A DNA stretch of 64,000 nt from CAMLQK01 sp035690865 (GCA_035690865.1 DASSKE010000004.1:124001-188000), one strand, 5' to 3'; positions 24,216 to 33,495 are shown, counted from the first letter of the stretch. Program-made: numbers and translations. Notes: generated by a model from the letters alone, not told the origin.

Positions 24216-25367
24216 ATGTTTGGTTACTTTGAAAGCAAAGAAAAGAAGAATGTTGTGCAAGTGACGGTAAGTAACCGGAGTGTTATTCGGATTCTTCTGT
24301 TAGTGGTGCTCTTTTCTATCGGGTTTGCAGCTTTACGCCACGCAATGCACGCACTCATGCTTATCTTTACCGCCGTATTTCTGTCACTGGCGCTTAATGG
24401 CCCTGTGCAATGGCTGGCCCGACGCCTGCCCGGTAAACGCAAGGGGAGCCGCACATTAGCCACAGCAATCTCATTTATTGTAATTGTCGCCTTTTTGGCG
24501 GGCTTTTTGGCGAGTATCGTGCCGCCACTCATCCGCCAAACGAGCAGCTTTATTAATGCTGCACCCGGCTTGCTGGAGCAACTACACGATCAAAATAGCG
24601 GCGTTGGTTCTTTTATCGCTCGCTATCACTTGCAAGATGACCTTAATAGCGTGGCCGGACAGCTTTCTGACCGCTTAAAAGGTGCGGGTGGCACTGCTCT
24701 GTCGACAGCTGGTAAAGTGGGCAGCAGCCTATTCGCTACACTAACTGTACTGGCGCTAACTTTCATGATGCTTATCGAAGGGCCTCGCTGGATAAGTTTA
24801 TTCCAAAAGCTGATACCGCGTCAGCATCGTAAACATGCCAGTGATCTTTCGCGGGACATGTATCGTGTTATTAAGGGCTACGTAAACGGCCAGGTTGTAC
24901 TGGCGGCAATTGCTGCTACTATGCTTTTGCCGGCACTGGTGCTGCTACACATTAGCTATCCTATCGCCCTGATGGTTATTGTATTCATCGCCGGACTTAT
25001 CCCTATGGTTGGCCACACTATTGGCGCCATAATTGTTACCACCGTTGCCTTATTTACGTCTATTCCTGCAGCAATTATGATCTTAGGCTACTACATTTTA
25101 TACCAGCAAATTGAAAACTATATTATTCAGCCCCGAGTGCAGGCCAACACTACTGACATGTCACCGTTGCTCGTATTTGCCTCTGTTGTTATCGGGGTGA
25201 ACTTTGGTGGTTTATTTGGCGGTTTGGTAGCTATCCCGGTAGCGGGCTGTATCCGTATTGCAGTGCTCGATTACCTCATGAACCGCCACATTATAGACCG
25301 CAACGAACAAGCCGCTGCGGCCGGTGGCGAGCCTGCAGCGGTTGGCGCTGGCACTGGTAAGAAATAG
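24216..25367 (+). CDS. AI-2E-family transporter (PerM/YdiK-like)
   Basis: 383 residues with about eight membrane helices in the AI-2E exporter arrangement: two N-terminal pairs (about 25-75 and 90-115), a helical soluble insert (about 118-170), then helices near 175-195, 235-285, 290-330 and 340-370. The family phrases are IAGLIPMVGHTIGAIIVT and the late IENYIIQPRV. Family members move peptides, signals or sodium; the autoinducer role is proven for few. It starts 14 bases after the second glycosyltransferase, so it is in the same unit. A Gly/Ala-rich tail closes the protein. Confidence 0.88.
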   Translation: MFGYFESKEKKNVVQVTVSNRSVIRILLLVVLFSIGFAALRHAMHALMLIFTAVFLSLALNGPVQWLARRLPGKRKGSRTLATAISFIVIVAFLAGFLASIVPPLIRQTSSFINAAPGLLEQLHDQNSGVGSFIARYHLQDDLNSVAGQLSDRLKGAGGTALSTAGKVGSSLFATLTVLALTFMMLIEGPRWISLFQKLIPRQHRKHASDLSRDMYRVIKGYVNGQVVLAAIAATMLLPALVLLHISYPIALMVIVFIAGLIPMVGHTIGAIIVTTVALFTSIPAAIMILGYYILYQQIENYIIQPRVQANTTDMSPLLVFASVVIGVNFGGLFGGLVAIPVAGCIRIAVLDYLMNRHIIDRNEQAAAAGGEPAAVGAGTGKK

Positions 25368-25371
25368 CGCG

Positions 25372-26787
25372 CTATAACCTCGACCAAAGAGGGCCGTTGG
25401 CGGTATCGCGCACGTTAATTCCCTGTTCCTTAAGCTCATCACGGAGCTGATCAGAACGCGCCCAGTCTTTGGCATCGCGAGCCATTTGCCGCTCGACAAT
25501 AAGGTGCTTTTGCGTATCAGTAATTGTAGGACGGTTACTTAGCTGTAGCCCAAACAACCGGTCGGCGATATTCAGTAAGGCTTGGAGCTTATCGCGGTCA
25601 ACACCGTGTGTTTCGGCCTGATTAGCAAGGCTAGCCAGTTCACCAAGGGCACGCGAGGTATTGAGGTCGTCATCCATGGCTGTCTGTATGGTCTTGAGGG
25701 CAGCTGCATAGCTAGCGCCTATTTGCTGAAGGTCTTGGCTGTCGGCGTGGGGCTGGTGCTTTAGATCGGCCCAGGCTCGCAAGTTAGTAAGCAGGTTTTG
25801 CGCGGCATCCAAACTCTCCCAAGTAAAGTTGCTGGCATTGCGATAATGCGATTGCAGCACTTTGACACGGAATGCTAATGGGTCGTAGCCTTTGTCGGTG
25901 ATATCCGTAAGGGTGTAAAAGTTCTTAGCTGACTTAGACATTTTCTTGCCATTTACCAAGGTGTGCTCGTTGTGCATGAACAGGCTGGCCATAACGGGGC
26001 TATCTTCGGTAGCAGTGCTTTGCGCAATTTCGTTTTCGTGATGCGGAAAGATGAGGTCAACGCCGCCGGTGTGAATGTCAAATGGCTGTCCGAGTGCTTG
26101 GCGGCTCATTACAGAACACTCAATATGCCACCCTGGCCTCCCCTTTAGGCTGTGACCGTCGAGGGTAAAGTCCCAAGCTGGTTCGCCTTGTTTTTGTGTC
26201 TTCCAAAGAGCAAAATCGTGGACTGAGTCTTTGTCGTACTCATCATTTTGGATGCGTGATTTTGAGGTGTCCGCAGCGGTAATCTCTGATAATTGACCGT
26301 AGGTTTTACCTGCTTTGCGGTACGCATCAATAGAGAAATACACGCCGTCGTCGGCAACATAGGCAAAACCTTTAGCATGCAGGTCACTAATAAGCTTCTG
26401 CATGCCAGTAATTGTTTGCGGGTCGGTGGCGCGGATAAATACCATGTGTTCGGTGTCATTACCGATGCGCTGCATGTCTTCGATAAAGATGCCAATGTAC
26501 GTATCGGTGAGCAATTTGAGGGCAACGTGCGGATCGGCATCTGGATACCGTTCGCGTGAACGACGAATAGTCTTGTCGTCGACGTCGGTGTAGTTCATGG
26601 CTCGCTGTACACTGTAGCCGGCCATAGAGACAGCCCGCTGCAGCGTATCGGAATATATGTAGGTGCTCAAATTCCCAATATGTGCGTGGTCGTATACGGT
26701 TGGCCCACACGAATAAATGCGAACCAGATTATCGCGTAGCGGGGTTACGTCTTGTAGCTTACGAGTCAGTGTGTTGTAGAGTTTCAT
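25372..26787 (-). CDS. cysS: Cysteinyl-tRNA synthetase
   Basis: 471 residues, normal length. Class I signatures are YSCGPTVYDHAHIGN (Cys27, HIGH variant at 36-39) and KKMSKSAKNF. The zinc site is complete: Cys27, Cys in GWHIECSVMS, and His and Glu in FPHHENEIAQ. The C-terminal helical anticodon domain is present. The enzyme charges tRNA-Cys in the cytoplasm. ATG 26787 lies 29 bases inside the upstream DHH phosphoesterase gene, so the two are co-transcribed from the leaderless promoter near 27815 and translationally coupled. It ends five bases from the convergent AI-2E gene. Confidence 0.97.
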   Translation of the reverse strand: MKLYNTLTRKLQDVTPLRDNLVRIYSCGPTVYDHAHIGNLSTYIYSDTLQRAVSMAGYSVQRAMNYTDVDDKTIRRSRERYPDADPHVALKLLTDTYIGIFIEDMQRIGNDTEHMVFIRATDPQTITGMQKLISDLHAKGFAYVADDGVYFSIDAYRKAGKTYGQLSEITAADTSKSRIQNDEYDKDSVHDFALWKTQKQGEPAWDFTLDGHSLKGRPGWHIECSVMSRQALGQPFDIHTGGVDLIFPHHENEIAQSTATEDSPVMASLFMHNEHTLVNGKKMSKSAKNFYTLTDITDKGYDPLAFRVKVLQSHYRNASNFTWESLDAAQNLLTNLRAWADLKHQPHADSQDLQQIGASYAAALKTIQTAMDDDLNTSRALGELASLANQAETHGVDRDKLQALLNIADRLFGLQLSNRPTITDTQKHLIVERQMARDAKDWARSDQLRDELKEQGINVRDTANGPLWSRL

Positions 26788-27805
26788 GAGTAGATTCCTG
26801 TGTTAGGTTGTCGAGTAGCTGTGTTGCAACCTCGATACACTCTGATTTAATCTCATTGAAAGGTTTATGGCCCAAGCTCATTTTAAAACCGCTCGCGTAG
26901 GCATGGCCACCACCACCAAAATGTTCGGCGAGCTTGCCAGCAATTGGTTTACCAAAATTGCTGCGAATCTTGGCAGTCATATGCCCATCACTGTATAGCT
27001 TAAAGGCAATAGCTATGGCCGTGTTGGTGGTGAGTCGCATGTCGTCAAGCACAAGCACTGAGGGATTGTAATGTGGGCTGTATGTTTGAATCTCTTCCCA
27101 CGGGATAGTAATGGTGGCGATGCGGTCGTTGCTGCTATATTCAATGCGCTGTAAGAGCTGACCCTTGTAGCGGACCAACTCAGGACTTTTGCGGGACATC
27201 TCGCGCCGCTTTTCTTCGAGGGCTGGAATACTGACGCCTCTTTCAACTAACTCACCAATAATATGAATACTTCGTGCCGTTGTTGAGCTGGTAGTAAGCC
27301 CCAAGCTGTCGGATAAGATTGCCGTCGCCAGCATATTGCAGGCCCCGTTGTTGAGTGGCCAGTCAAGTTGCTGGGCAAGCTCGTATATCACCTCGCCTGC
27401 GGCTACCGCTGTTTGATTGCAGGTAATTGTGGCATATGCCAATCCTTCGGTAAGGTCATGGTGGTCAATAACGATGCATGGCTTACTCTTGAGCCAGCCT
27501 TTTTGACCCGCTTCGTCCATTTTTTGCAAAAGTGAATCGGCGGAAGTGTCTACGATAATGCTCAGATCAAATTGCGACGGGAGGTCTTGAAAAATGCGAT
27601 CCCAACCCTCTAGGTACGTAAGGTAGCCCGAAATAGCCACACCGCAGTACAAATAGGTTTGCTTACCCATGTCGCCCAGGATTTGCTCGAGCGCCAAAGC
27701 ACTTCCCATGGAGTCGCCATCGGGTGCATCAGATTGTATAATAACAATCTTTTGAGCTTTGGTAATCTGCTCTTGTATTGCCTGCGCTTGGGGGTAGGTT
27801 GTCAT
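26759..27805 (-). CDS. DHH/DHHA1 phosphoesterase (NrnA-like)
   Basis: 348 residues. Metal-binding motifs of the DHH domain are SDAPDGDSMGSALAL (about 26-40), VDTSAD (about 87-92) and the name motif VIDHHDL (about 113-119). The DHHA1 motif is EHFGGGGHAYASGF (about 300). It resembles NrnA, which degrades nanoRNA and dephosphorylates 3'-phosphoadenosine 5'-phosphate. Start choice: the frame opens six codons earlier at a GTG, but that segment contains the promoter TATAAT. ATG 27805 lies six bases after it and would be leaderless. Co-transcribed with cysS. Confidence 0.88.
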   Translation of the reverse strand: MTTYPQAQAIQEQITKAQKIVIIQSDAPDGDSMGSALALEQILGDMGKQTYLYCGVAISGYLTYLEGWDRIFQDLPSQFDLSIIVDTSADSLLQKMDEAGQKGWLKSKPCIVIDHHDLTEGLAYATITCNQTAVAAGEVIYELAQQLDWPLNNGACNMLATAILSDSLGLTTSSTTARSIHIIGELVERGVSIPALEEKRREMSRKSPELVRYKGQLLQRIEYSSNDRIATITIPWEEIQTYSPHYNPSVLVLDDMRLTTNTAIAIAFKLYSDGHMTAKIRSNFGKPIAGKLAEHFGGGGHAYASGFKMSLGHKPFNEIKSECIEVATQLLDNLTQESTHETLQHTDS

Positions 27806-27811
27806 AGGAGT

Positions 27812-27817
27812 ATTATA
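27812..27817 (-). promoter_or_regulatory. Leaderless promoter of the DHH-cysS operon
   Basis: A perfect TATAAT on the minus strand, six bases before ATG 27805. It overlaps the alternative upstream start, arguing that the start is internal to that frame. Confidence 0.7.
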
Positions 27818-27832
27818 CCGCACTTCCCTGTT

Positions 27833-28438
27833 TTAGAGTGCTTGTCGCCCTTCGAGCGCACGGCCAAGGGTAATTTGATCGGCATACTCCAAATCTACAC
27901 CAATGGGCAGGCCGCGAGCCAAACGGGTTACTCGAACATCACGTCCACCCACTTGCTGTTGAATGTATAGCGCCGTAGACTCACCCTCGACACTGGCGTT
28001 GGTCGCCAAGATCACTTCTTGCACGCCATCTTCGTCAATGCGCTGCAAGAGTTCAATAATGTGGAGCTGCTCAGCGCTAATCCCATCAATCGGAGAGATA
28101 AGACCGCCTAGTACATGGTACGTGCCATGAAATTGGTTGGTCTTTTCGAGTGCAACAATATCGAACGGTTCAGCTACCACGGCAACAACGGTTTTGTCGC
28201 GCCGCGGATCGGTATATAGGTCGGACAATTCTTGACCGGCTGGTACTAGCGCAAAGGTTTTTTTGCAGTAACCGATGCCATCGTGGAGGTTAATTAAACT
28301 GTCGGCCACACGGCGGGACTTGCCTGGATCGTTGCGCATCAAATAGTACGCGTACCGTTCCGCGGTGCGCGGGCCAACTCCAGGCAGTGTGCCTAGCGCT
28401 TCAATAACATCGGTCAGGGCCGGTGGTAGTACGTTCAT
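27833..28438 (-). CDS. recR: Recombination mediator RecR, lacking the zinc-finger cysteines
   Basis: 201 residues, normal length. N-terminal helix-hairpin-helix LGTLPGVGPRTAERYAYYL, and a Toprim domain with VVAEPFDIVALEKT, GTYHVLGGLISPIDGI and EVILATNASVEGESTALYI. RecR loads RecA with RecO/RecF at gapped DNA. The segment that usually carries four zinc-binding cysteines (here GYCKKTFALVPAGQ through SDLYTDPRRD, about 56-81) has only one, Cys58, so the finger cannot bind zinc in the usual way. The rest of the family signature, including DPxRD, is intact, so this is not decay. It follows ybaB by 21 bases in the common ybaB-recR order. Confidence 0.95.
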   Translation of the reverse strand: MNVLPPALTDVIEALGTLPGVGPRTAERYAYYLMRNDPGKSRRVADSLINLHDGIGYCKKTFALVPAGQELSDLYTDPRRDKTVVAVVAEPFDIVALEKTNQFHGTYHVLGGLISPIDGISAEQLHIIELLQRIDEDGVQEVILATNASVEGESTALYIQQQVGGRDVRVTRLARGLPIGVDLEYADQITLGRALEGRQAL

Positions 28439-28459
28439 GGCGCAAGCGGACTAGATTAT

Positions 28460-28753
28460 TTACAGGCCGAGGTCGCCCAGTGCACCCATCATTGGCTGCA
28501 TCTTTTCGGCAGCAACTTTTTGGCTTTCGGCGATAGCTTCTTTAACTGCTTCCTCCAGCCATCGCTCTAGCTGACCGATGTCGCCGAGGTCAACGTATTC
28601 AGGATTGATGCGGATCTTTTTGATCTTTTGCTCGCCGGTAATTTCAACTTCAACCGCACCGTCACCTTTTTTGATGACGATGGTCATTTTTTGCAGTTCT
28701 TTTTGCAATTTTTTAACGCGCATTAGCATCTTAGCTTGGTCTAAACGACTCAT
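28460..28753 (-). CDS. ybaB: YbaB/EbfC-family nucleoid-associated protein
   Basis: 97 residues, one short of two helices flanking a small sheet: Met/Leu/Lys-rich N-terminal helix (MSRLDQAKMLMRVKKLQKEL), middle strands VEVEITGEQKIKKIRINPEY, and a C-terminal helix with AVKEAIAESQKVAAEKM. The family forms dimers that bind and bridge DNA. Its place before recR matches many bacteria, although dnaX, often adjacent, is 6 kb away here. ATG 28753 has AAGGGAG nine bases upstream, and the extended -10 at 28788-28796 gives a leader of about 30 bases. Confidence 0.93.
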   Translation of the reverse strand: MSRLDQAKMLMRVKKLQKELQKMTIVIKKGDGAVEVEITGEQKIKKIRINPEYVDLGDIGQLERWLEEAVKEAIAESQKVAAEKMQPMMGALGDLGL

Positions 28754-28787
28754 AAGATAGATCTCCCTTAACGAAACATTTAGCTAT

Positions 28788-28796
28788 AGTATAGCA
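28788..28796 (-). promoter_or_regulatory. Extended -10 promoter TGCTATACT for ybaB-recR
   Basis: Same nine-mer as before the SPFH, ABC ATPase and small membrane protein genes. Followed by a leader with AAGGGAG. Confidence 0.65.
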
Positions 28797-28831
28797 AACT
28801 CCTCTTGAGCACAAAACTGCTTTATGGTGTG

Positions 28832-30034
28832 CTACTGTTGTTTTCCGGGAATAGTAAATACGGCGCGTGTTTTTTCGGCTTGTGGCCAGGCCGTAAAGTA
28901 GCTGCGGAGCGGGTATAAACAGGCAGCAGCAATGGTCACGACAATGGCTACTGTACCGATACCCCGAGCAATGGGGTTGCGCGGGAACGTTTGATACCAT
29001 TGGTCAATGATGTAGCCGATGCCAGCAGCAACAACCAAATAGGCGAAAGGTACCAAAATAGTGATACCAACTCTATTGCCAGTAATGGCGATAACGATAC
29101 TTCCTAGAATGGCTAAAGAAGTAATAATGCGCGTGCGTGCCAACCGAGCGTGTTTTAAGAATAAAAAGGTGCCAAATACAAACATGGTGGTAGCAAAGAT
29201 AGAAAATACGGGCATGCGTCCAAGCCAAAGCTCTGGGTTCTCTTGCGGTTGGCGAACAAAGAACGACAGAGGCACATGGAGCGCGTCAATGATAAAGTTC
29301 CAGGGGTGTTGCCAGTCTTGCGGCAAATACAGCCAATCGCGGATAAGGCCGGGATGCTGGTAAAAATGCCAGCCTAAAGGCGCAAGCAGCAGCAAGAACA
29401 AAAAACTGCCGATTATTACAGGACCGGGCTTGCTACGGAGTGAACGATCAATAGCGCGAAGCTGCCAGATGCCGCCCAGCACCAACAGCCAGGCCATTCC
29501 TGGTACATATAACGCCAGCGCGCAAAGGCTCAGCCCGCCGATAATTGCCACGCCGCTCTGCCTTTCTCGCAACCAGATGCCGCAGGCCACCAGAGCAAAC
29601 AGGCCAAACAAAAGTACCTCGGGGGTGCCTAGCCGCGAAACATGCAAGAACCAACTTGAGGTGCCAAATACCACGGTACCGATGAGGGCGGTTCGTTTGC
29701 CAAACCATATATAGCTAACAGCGCAAAAAAGAATTATGGTCAGCCATCCTACTAAAACACTGGCTAACCGAGCCGCCAACAATTGATCGCCTACAATGTG
29801 TCGCAAACCAAAGATAAGCAGCGCTAACGGCGCGTTGACCGGACTGTTCCAGATAGAGGTTAAACTGGAACTGGCGGCGTATGTGGATTGCTCGGCGGTG
29901 CCGTACCCCGGTAATAGTGTGTCGAGCTTATACACCAGCAAGATACTTATAAGAACAAACACCATCGCAAAGGCAACAAAGGTTGGCCATTCAGCGCGGA
30001 TATGCTTTTGGAGGCTGGCTAAAATCTTTTGCAT
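28832..30034 (-). CDS. GT-C membrane glycosyltransferase (ArnT/PMT-like)
   Basis: 400 residues with about ten membrane helices. The first extracytoplasmic loop after helix 1 (LDTLLPGYGTAEQSTYAASS, about 38-57) is where GT-C enzymes of the ArnT/PMT (GT39/GT83) type carry the catalytic acidic residue; here only Glu at AEQ is available, so activity is not certain. Later loops contain HVSRLGTPEVLLFG, the usual 'H-x-S-R' loop of this family. Such enzymes transfer sugars from polyprenyl-phosphate donors outside the membrane. The C-terminus is a short non-membrane tail. It is a separate unit with its own promoter. Confidence 0.8.
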   Translation of the reverse strand: MQKILASLQKHIRAEWPTFVAFAMVFVLISILLVYKLDTLLPGYGTAEQSTYAASSSLTSIWNSPVNAPLALLIFGLRHIVGDQLLAARLASVLVGWLTIILFCAVSYIWFGKRTALIGTVVFGTSSWFLHVSRLGTPEVLLFGLFALVACGIWLRERQSGVAIIGGLSLCALALYVPGMAWLLVLGGIWQLRAIDRSLRSKPGPVIIGSFLFLLLLAPLGWHFYQHPGLIRDWLYLPQDWQHPWNFIIDALHVPLSFFVRQPQENPELWLGRMPVFSIFATTMFVFGTFLFLKHARLARTRIITSLAILGSIVIAITGNRVGITILVPFAYLVVAAGIGYIIDQWYQTFPRNPIARGIGTVAIVVTIAAACLYPLRSYFTAWPQAEKTRAVFTIPGKQQ

Positions 30035-30039
30035 ATTTC

Positions 30040-30055
30040 ATGGTTATTGTACCAT
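30040..30055 (-). promoter_or_regulatory. Promoter with inverted repeat before the GT-C gene
   Basis: -10 TACAAT (30046-30051) sits in the centre of the inverted repeat ATGGT-n6-ACCAT (30040-30055). The gene begins at 30034, so the leader is about five bases. The repeat is well placed for a repressor. Confidence 0.45.
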
Positions 30056-30079
30056 GATCTGCGTCATCGCACGCGGGTG

Positions 30080-33000
30080 TTAATCGATGATTCCATCCGG
30101 GTGGCCCATCTCTTTGGCCGTCATAAAGCTCAACTGAATAGCCCGCGCGTACACAATTTTACGCGTGGCTGTTTTTTCTTCATCGGTTAGTTCCCTGTCG
30201 TGGGCGATTGCCTGCACGGCCTGCACGTCATCGGCCGTGGGCATTCTGCTAAAATCGATCTCTGTTTGGGGGTAAAGGTCGGTGTGGTCATACGCAATGC
30301 TAAGAATCTTAAAGTCTTTCCAGCGGATAGCGCGTGCCGGGCGTTTGAGGGGTAGCTGAACAAGCTCGGAATAGGGTTTTATGTGCTTTGGCACATCTTT
30401 AGCCGGCGCTTTAACTACTTTTGTCACTAGCCGGTATGGGAATAAGTGAGCCGGCATCGGATCGCCGTGATCTTTCAGGCGTTGTACAACGGCACGAGCG
30501 AGCGGTTCGCGTAGGTGGTCAAGCTCCCGCTGCTGTCCACTTTTTATGCGTGAACGCAGCCTTTTGAGCTGTGCTTTTTCTTCGTCGGTAAGGTGTTTGT
30601 GGACGGCAGGCTGGGGCACACCAGCTTCTTCGGCAATGCGCGGTAGGCTCCAGTCCTCATCGGTGGCTAACGGGAACTTGTTTGCTAACCCAGCAATAAC
30701 TTCCTGCTGGTCTTCGCTAAAAGCCCATATAAAACCTTTGCCGTCAGCTCGTCGCTTATAGGTCGGTTTAATCTCTGCTTTCTTTTGATGTCTGATAAAC
30801 GCAGTTTCATCTATACCTAAAGCTATGCAGGTATCTTTCATGGTTTTATCGGTATCTTCGGTAACTTGTATTTTTGCCACCTCTCCTTCCATCCATGCAA
30901 TGGCATCAGGTGGAAAGTAGGTAAAGGTCCGCCCTCGTTCGCTTAAGCGCGGCTCACCCTTATGGGTCGTTTCATCTGCCATTTTTGGCATTAATGTAGC
31001 GGTAAGGTAGGCTTCTGATACACCAAGATGTTTGGCGGTTTGCAGCTTGTTCTTCATGCCATCACCTGCGCGGGGCGGAATAGGTTTTTTGGTAAAGAAT
31101 GTCTTGGCGGCCGGCTCGTAATAGCGGGCCAGAAAACGGTTACCTTCGTTATCTGTTTCGAGCTGCCCGCGCCACGCATACCCTGCTCGGTCGAGGCGAT
31201 CGAAAACAGACTTAGGAGTCAGATCATCGCGCTTTACTTTGGCGTAAATTTGAGCAAAGGGAACGTAATCTTCGGGTATGGGTGTGCGATCGTTGAGCGC
31301 CAGACTGAACTCCTGGAGCGTATACATATGAATGGCTTGCAGCCCAATTCGGATGGCCTCCGGAAAGTCTTCGAGCTGTTTTACGCCGGATTCGTCGGCC
31401 CTAATGCGTGATGTTCGGCCACTTGGATCTGACTTTTGGCCAACGAGCGCCCCTTGTTCGAGCTGCTCAACGCCAAAAGCATCCGCAAAGGTCAGCGTTT
31501 TGGTGCTACGGTTTGCGTAACCAGCAACAACATGGAAGAATGTGGTGGTCGGAAAATCATCGCTTAAGCGCGCCCCCGAGCCAACGCCACGGCCGGTGAT
31601 TTGCTTTATCTTGACTAGTGACTGCACGTTGCCGCACAGCCCTACAAAGTTGAAATCGGCATTAAGGCCCTGAATACCGATGCCAACACTGGTAATCATG
31701 TCAAGTTCACCGGCGTGGTACTCGGCAATGACCTTCTGCGCCAGTTTGGGGTTGCCATGAGAGTGCATTGCTTTTGCCCGAAAGCCCAGACCTCTAATTC
31801 GCCGTGCCAGCTCCAGAGCATCACCTGACTCATCACCCGCTTCACAGAACACAATGCCGCGTCGCCCTTCACGGAGTAATGGCAAACTTAACTCAATAGT
31901 GCTATGGAGTAGTGTTTCGCGGCGCAGCCCATCGTACTCTTCTTTGGGCACAGCTCGGCCTTCTTCTACTTCTTCGAGTAATGCGTATTCTGGCCGGGCC
32001 AAGAAGGTAAAGAATTGCCCGGCGCTTAAGATTCCCCGATCCATGTAAGTAAGCATATCGCCATGTTTAATAACCCGCGGTAAGAGCGCGCGCGCATCCT
32101 TCTCTTCACTATAATACGGTGTGGCTGAGAAACCGATGGCCGGCAAAGGACGTGAACGGTGGCCGGGAGTGTGCCACTGCTCGAGGAAAGCTTGCTGAAA
32201 CTGCGGCTCAGTAAGGGTGTGTACTTCGTCTATCGCCAAAAGCCCAAAGCGCTTGCCCTTAAACATGCCGCCGCGCATATGCATAACAAATTGTTCAATG
32301 GTGGTAATGGCAACGTGCGCGGTATGGTCAAGTTTGGGATTTTGCGAATCTACAACGTCCACTTTCATGCCTGGCGGGCCAAAACGCCTGAAGGTGTCAT
32401 CACCTATTAAACCTGCCAGCTGTCGTGCCAAGGTGCGCTCTGGCGTAACAATCAACATGCCCTCCTCCATTATATTGGCGGCGATTGCTGCTTTGGCCAT
32501 GAGCACGGTTTTGCCGCTACCGGTGGCGGCGTCTACTGTCGCCCCATGGACCCGGTATTTTTTAACAGTGCCATCTTCTTGTTCAATGCGAATGAGCTGC
32601 GGAGGCTCGCGCAAAAACTCGACAATATCTGTGATATAGGGAACCTGATGCTCAAAAAGCCCTTCGACAATGCCGTCGTGGTCGGCACGTATTTCTGCCC
32701 GCACAGAAGCAGGCACGGCAATGGTGCGCTGCTCTTTTTGGTGCTGTTCGTCCGCATTGAGGCTTACACCCTTTTGAAACTCTGCGGCAACCTCAAGGGT
32801 GCCTGCCAGCACCTCGGGTACTTCGGCGGTTGTGGCGATTTGTGGTTCAAGAAAGAGTTCGTCAGACGGTTCGTATGCCTTGATGGGCTGTCTTTGGACT
32901 TCTTCCTGGACATCATCGTCGCAGTTTTCTTCGGCTTCGTCACCATCATCCCCGGTATGTGCGAAGCTTTCTTGGAGTAAAGCATCAAAAAAAGCTTTGT

Positions 33001-33469
33001 CGGGGTCTTCTTCCGCCGGATCTTCGGTGACGTAACTATATTCTGGCGTTTCGTCATTAATTTCTTTAAGCCAGGCAAGGTTGTTGCCGATTTCTTCCTG
33101 AAAGCGCGGCTTAGACCGGATTAAATCGAGTTCTTTCTTTGTAAGTGCGTCATCAAAGCGTTCGTTTATTGCTCTGGTTTCTGCGTCGGTGCGGCTATAT
33201 TCATGCCGGTTGCGGGGTTTTGTAGCGATACGCCGGCTGCGGCGCTCGGTAGCGAGTACGCGCAAAAAAGCGGTGTATATCGGCCTGCGGTACTCAAGCT
33301 CTTCGTCGGGAAGCAGTTGCATTTCCCCGTTTTTGAGAAGCTCCTGCAAAACCGGATCAGTAAAGGCAGGCCCCATTACATGTTCAAACTCATCAAGGTA
33401 ACGAGGGAATTTCCACGAGCCCTGCTCTTCTTCTGGCGGCAACTGCGCTTCAGGTGATACTTCCGACAT
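30080..33469 (-). CDS. Large SF2 DEAD/DEAH-type helicase with C-terminal HTH domains
   Basis: 1129 residues. The N-terminal 290 residues are acidic, without recognised domains. The helicase core follows: Walker A DAATGSGKT (about 315-323), motif II LAIDEVHT, motif III FSATPY, and motif VI KQITGRGVGSG. The C-terminal 450 residues contain several short DNA-binding-like helical units, for example LGVSEAYLTATLM, LGIDETAFIRHQKKAEI and IAEEAGVPQPAVHKHLTDEE, each like a winged or simple HTH. The core resembles the type III restriction/RadD/UvrB-like branch, but no nuclease or methylase domain is visible. ATG 33469 is chosen over TTG 33487 because the latter sits two bases after the -10 TATAAT. Its cellular job is unknown. 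Confidence 0.85.
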   Translation of the reverse strand: MSEVSPEAQLPPEEEQGSWKFPRYLDEFEHVMGPAFTDPVLQELLKNGEMQLLPDEELEYRRPIYTAFLRVLATERRSRRIATKPRNRHEYSRTDAETRAINERFDDALTKKELDLIRSKPRFQEEIGNNLAWLKEINDETPEYSYVTEDPAEEDPDKAFFDALLQESFAHTGDDGDEAEENCDDDVQEEVQRQPIKAYEPSDELFLEPQIATTAEVPEVLAGTLEVAAEFQKGVSLNADEQHQKEQRTIAVPASVRAEIRADHDGIVEGLFEHQVPYITDIVEFLREPPQLIRIEQEDGTVKKYRVHGATVDAATGSGKTVLMAKAAIAANIMEEGMLIVTPERTLARQLAGLIGDDTFRRFGPPGMKVDVVDSQNPKLDHTAHVAITTIEQFVMHMRGGMFKGKRFGLLAIDEVHTLTEPQFQQAFLEQWHTPGHRSRPLPAIGFSATPYYSEEKDARALLPRVIKHGDMLTYMDRGILSAGQFFTFLARPEYALLEEVEEGRAVPKEEYDGLRRETLLHSTIELSLPLLREGRRGIVFCEAGDESGDALELARRIRGLGFRAKAMHSHGNPKLAQKVIAEYHAGELDMITSVGIGIQGLNADFNFVGLCGNVQSLVKIKQITGRGVGSGARLSDDFPTTTFFHVVAGYANRSTKTLTFADAFGVEQLEQGALVGQKSDPSGRTSRIRADESGVKQLEDFPEAIRIGLQAIHMYTLQEFSLALNDRTPIPEDYVPFAQIYAKVKRDDLTPKSVFDRLDRAGYAWRGQLETDNEGNRFLARYYEPAAKTFFTKKPIPPRAGDGMKNKLQTAKHLGVSEAYLTATLMPKMADETTHKGEPRLSERGRTFTYFPPDAIAWMEGEVAKIQVTEDTDKTMKDTCIALGIDETAFIRHQKKAEIKPTYKRRADGKGFIWAFSEDQQEVIAGLANKFPLATDEDWSLPRIAEEAGVPQPAVHKHLTDEEKAQLKRLRSRIKSGQQRELDHLREPLARAVVQRLKDHGDPMPAHLFPYRLVTKVVKAPAKDVPKHIKPYSELVQLPLKRPARAIRWKDFKILSIAYDHTDLYPQTEIDFSRMPTADDVQAVQAIAHDRELTDEEKTATRKIVYARAIQLSFMTAKEMGHPDGIID

Positions 33470-33489
33470 CCTATACGAACCTTGCAACC

Positions 33490-33495
33490 ATTATA
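33490..33495 (-). promoter_or_regulatory. -10 box of the large helicase gene
   Basis: A perfect TATAAT on the minus strand. Transcription should start near 33483, giving a leader of about 14 bases with AAGG before ATG 33469. Confidence 0.55.
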
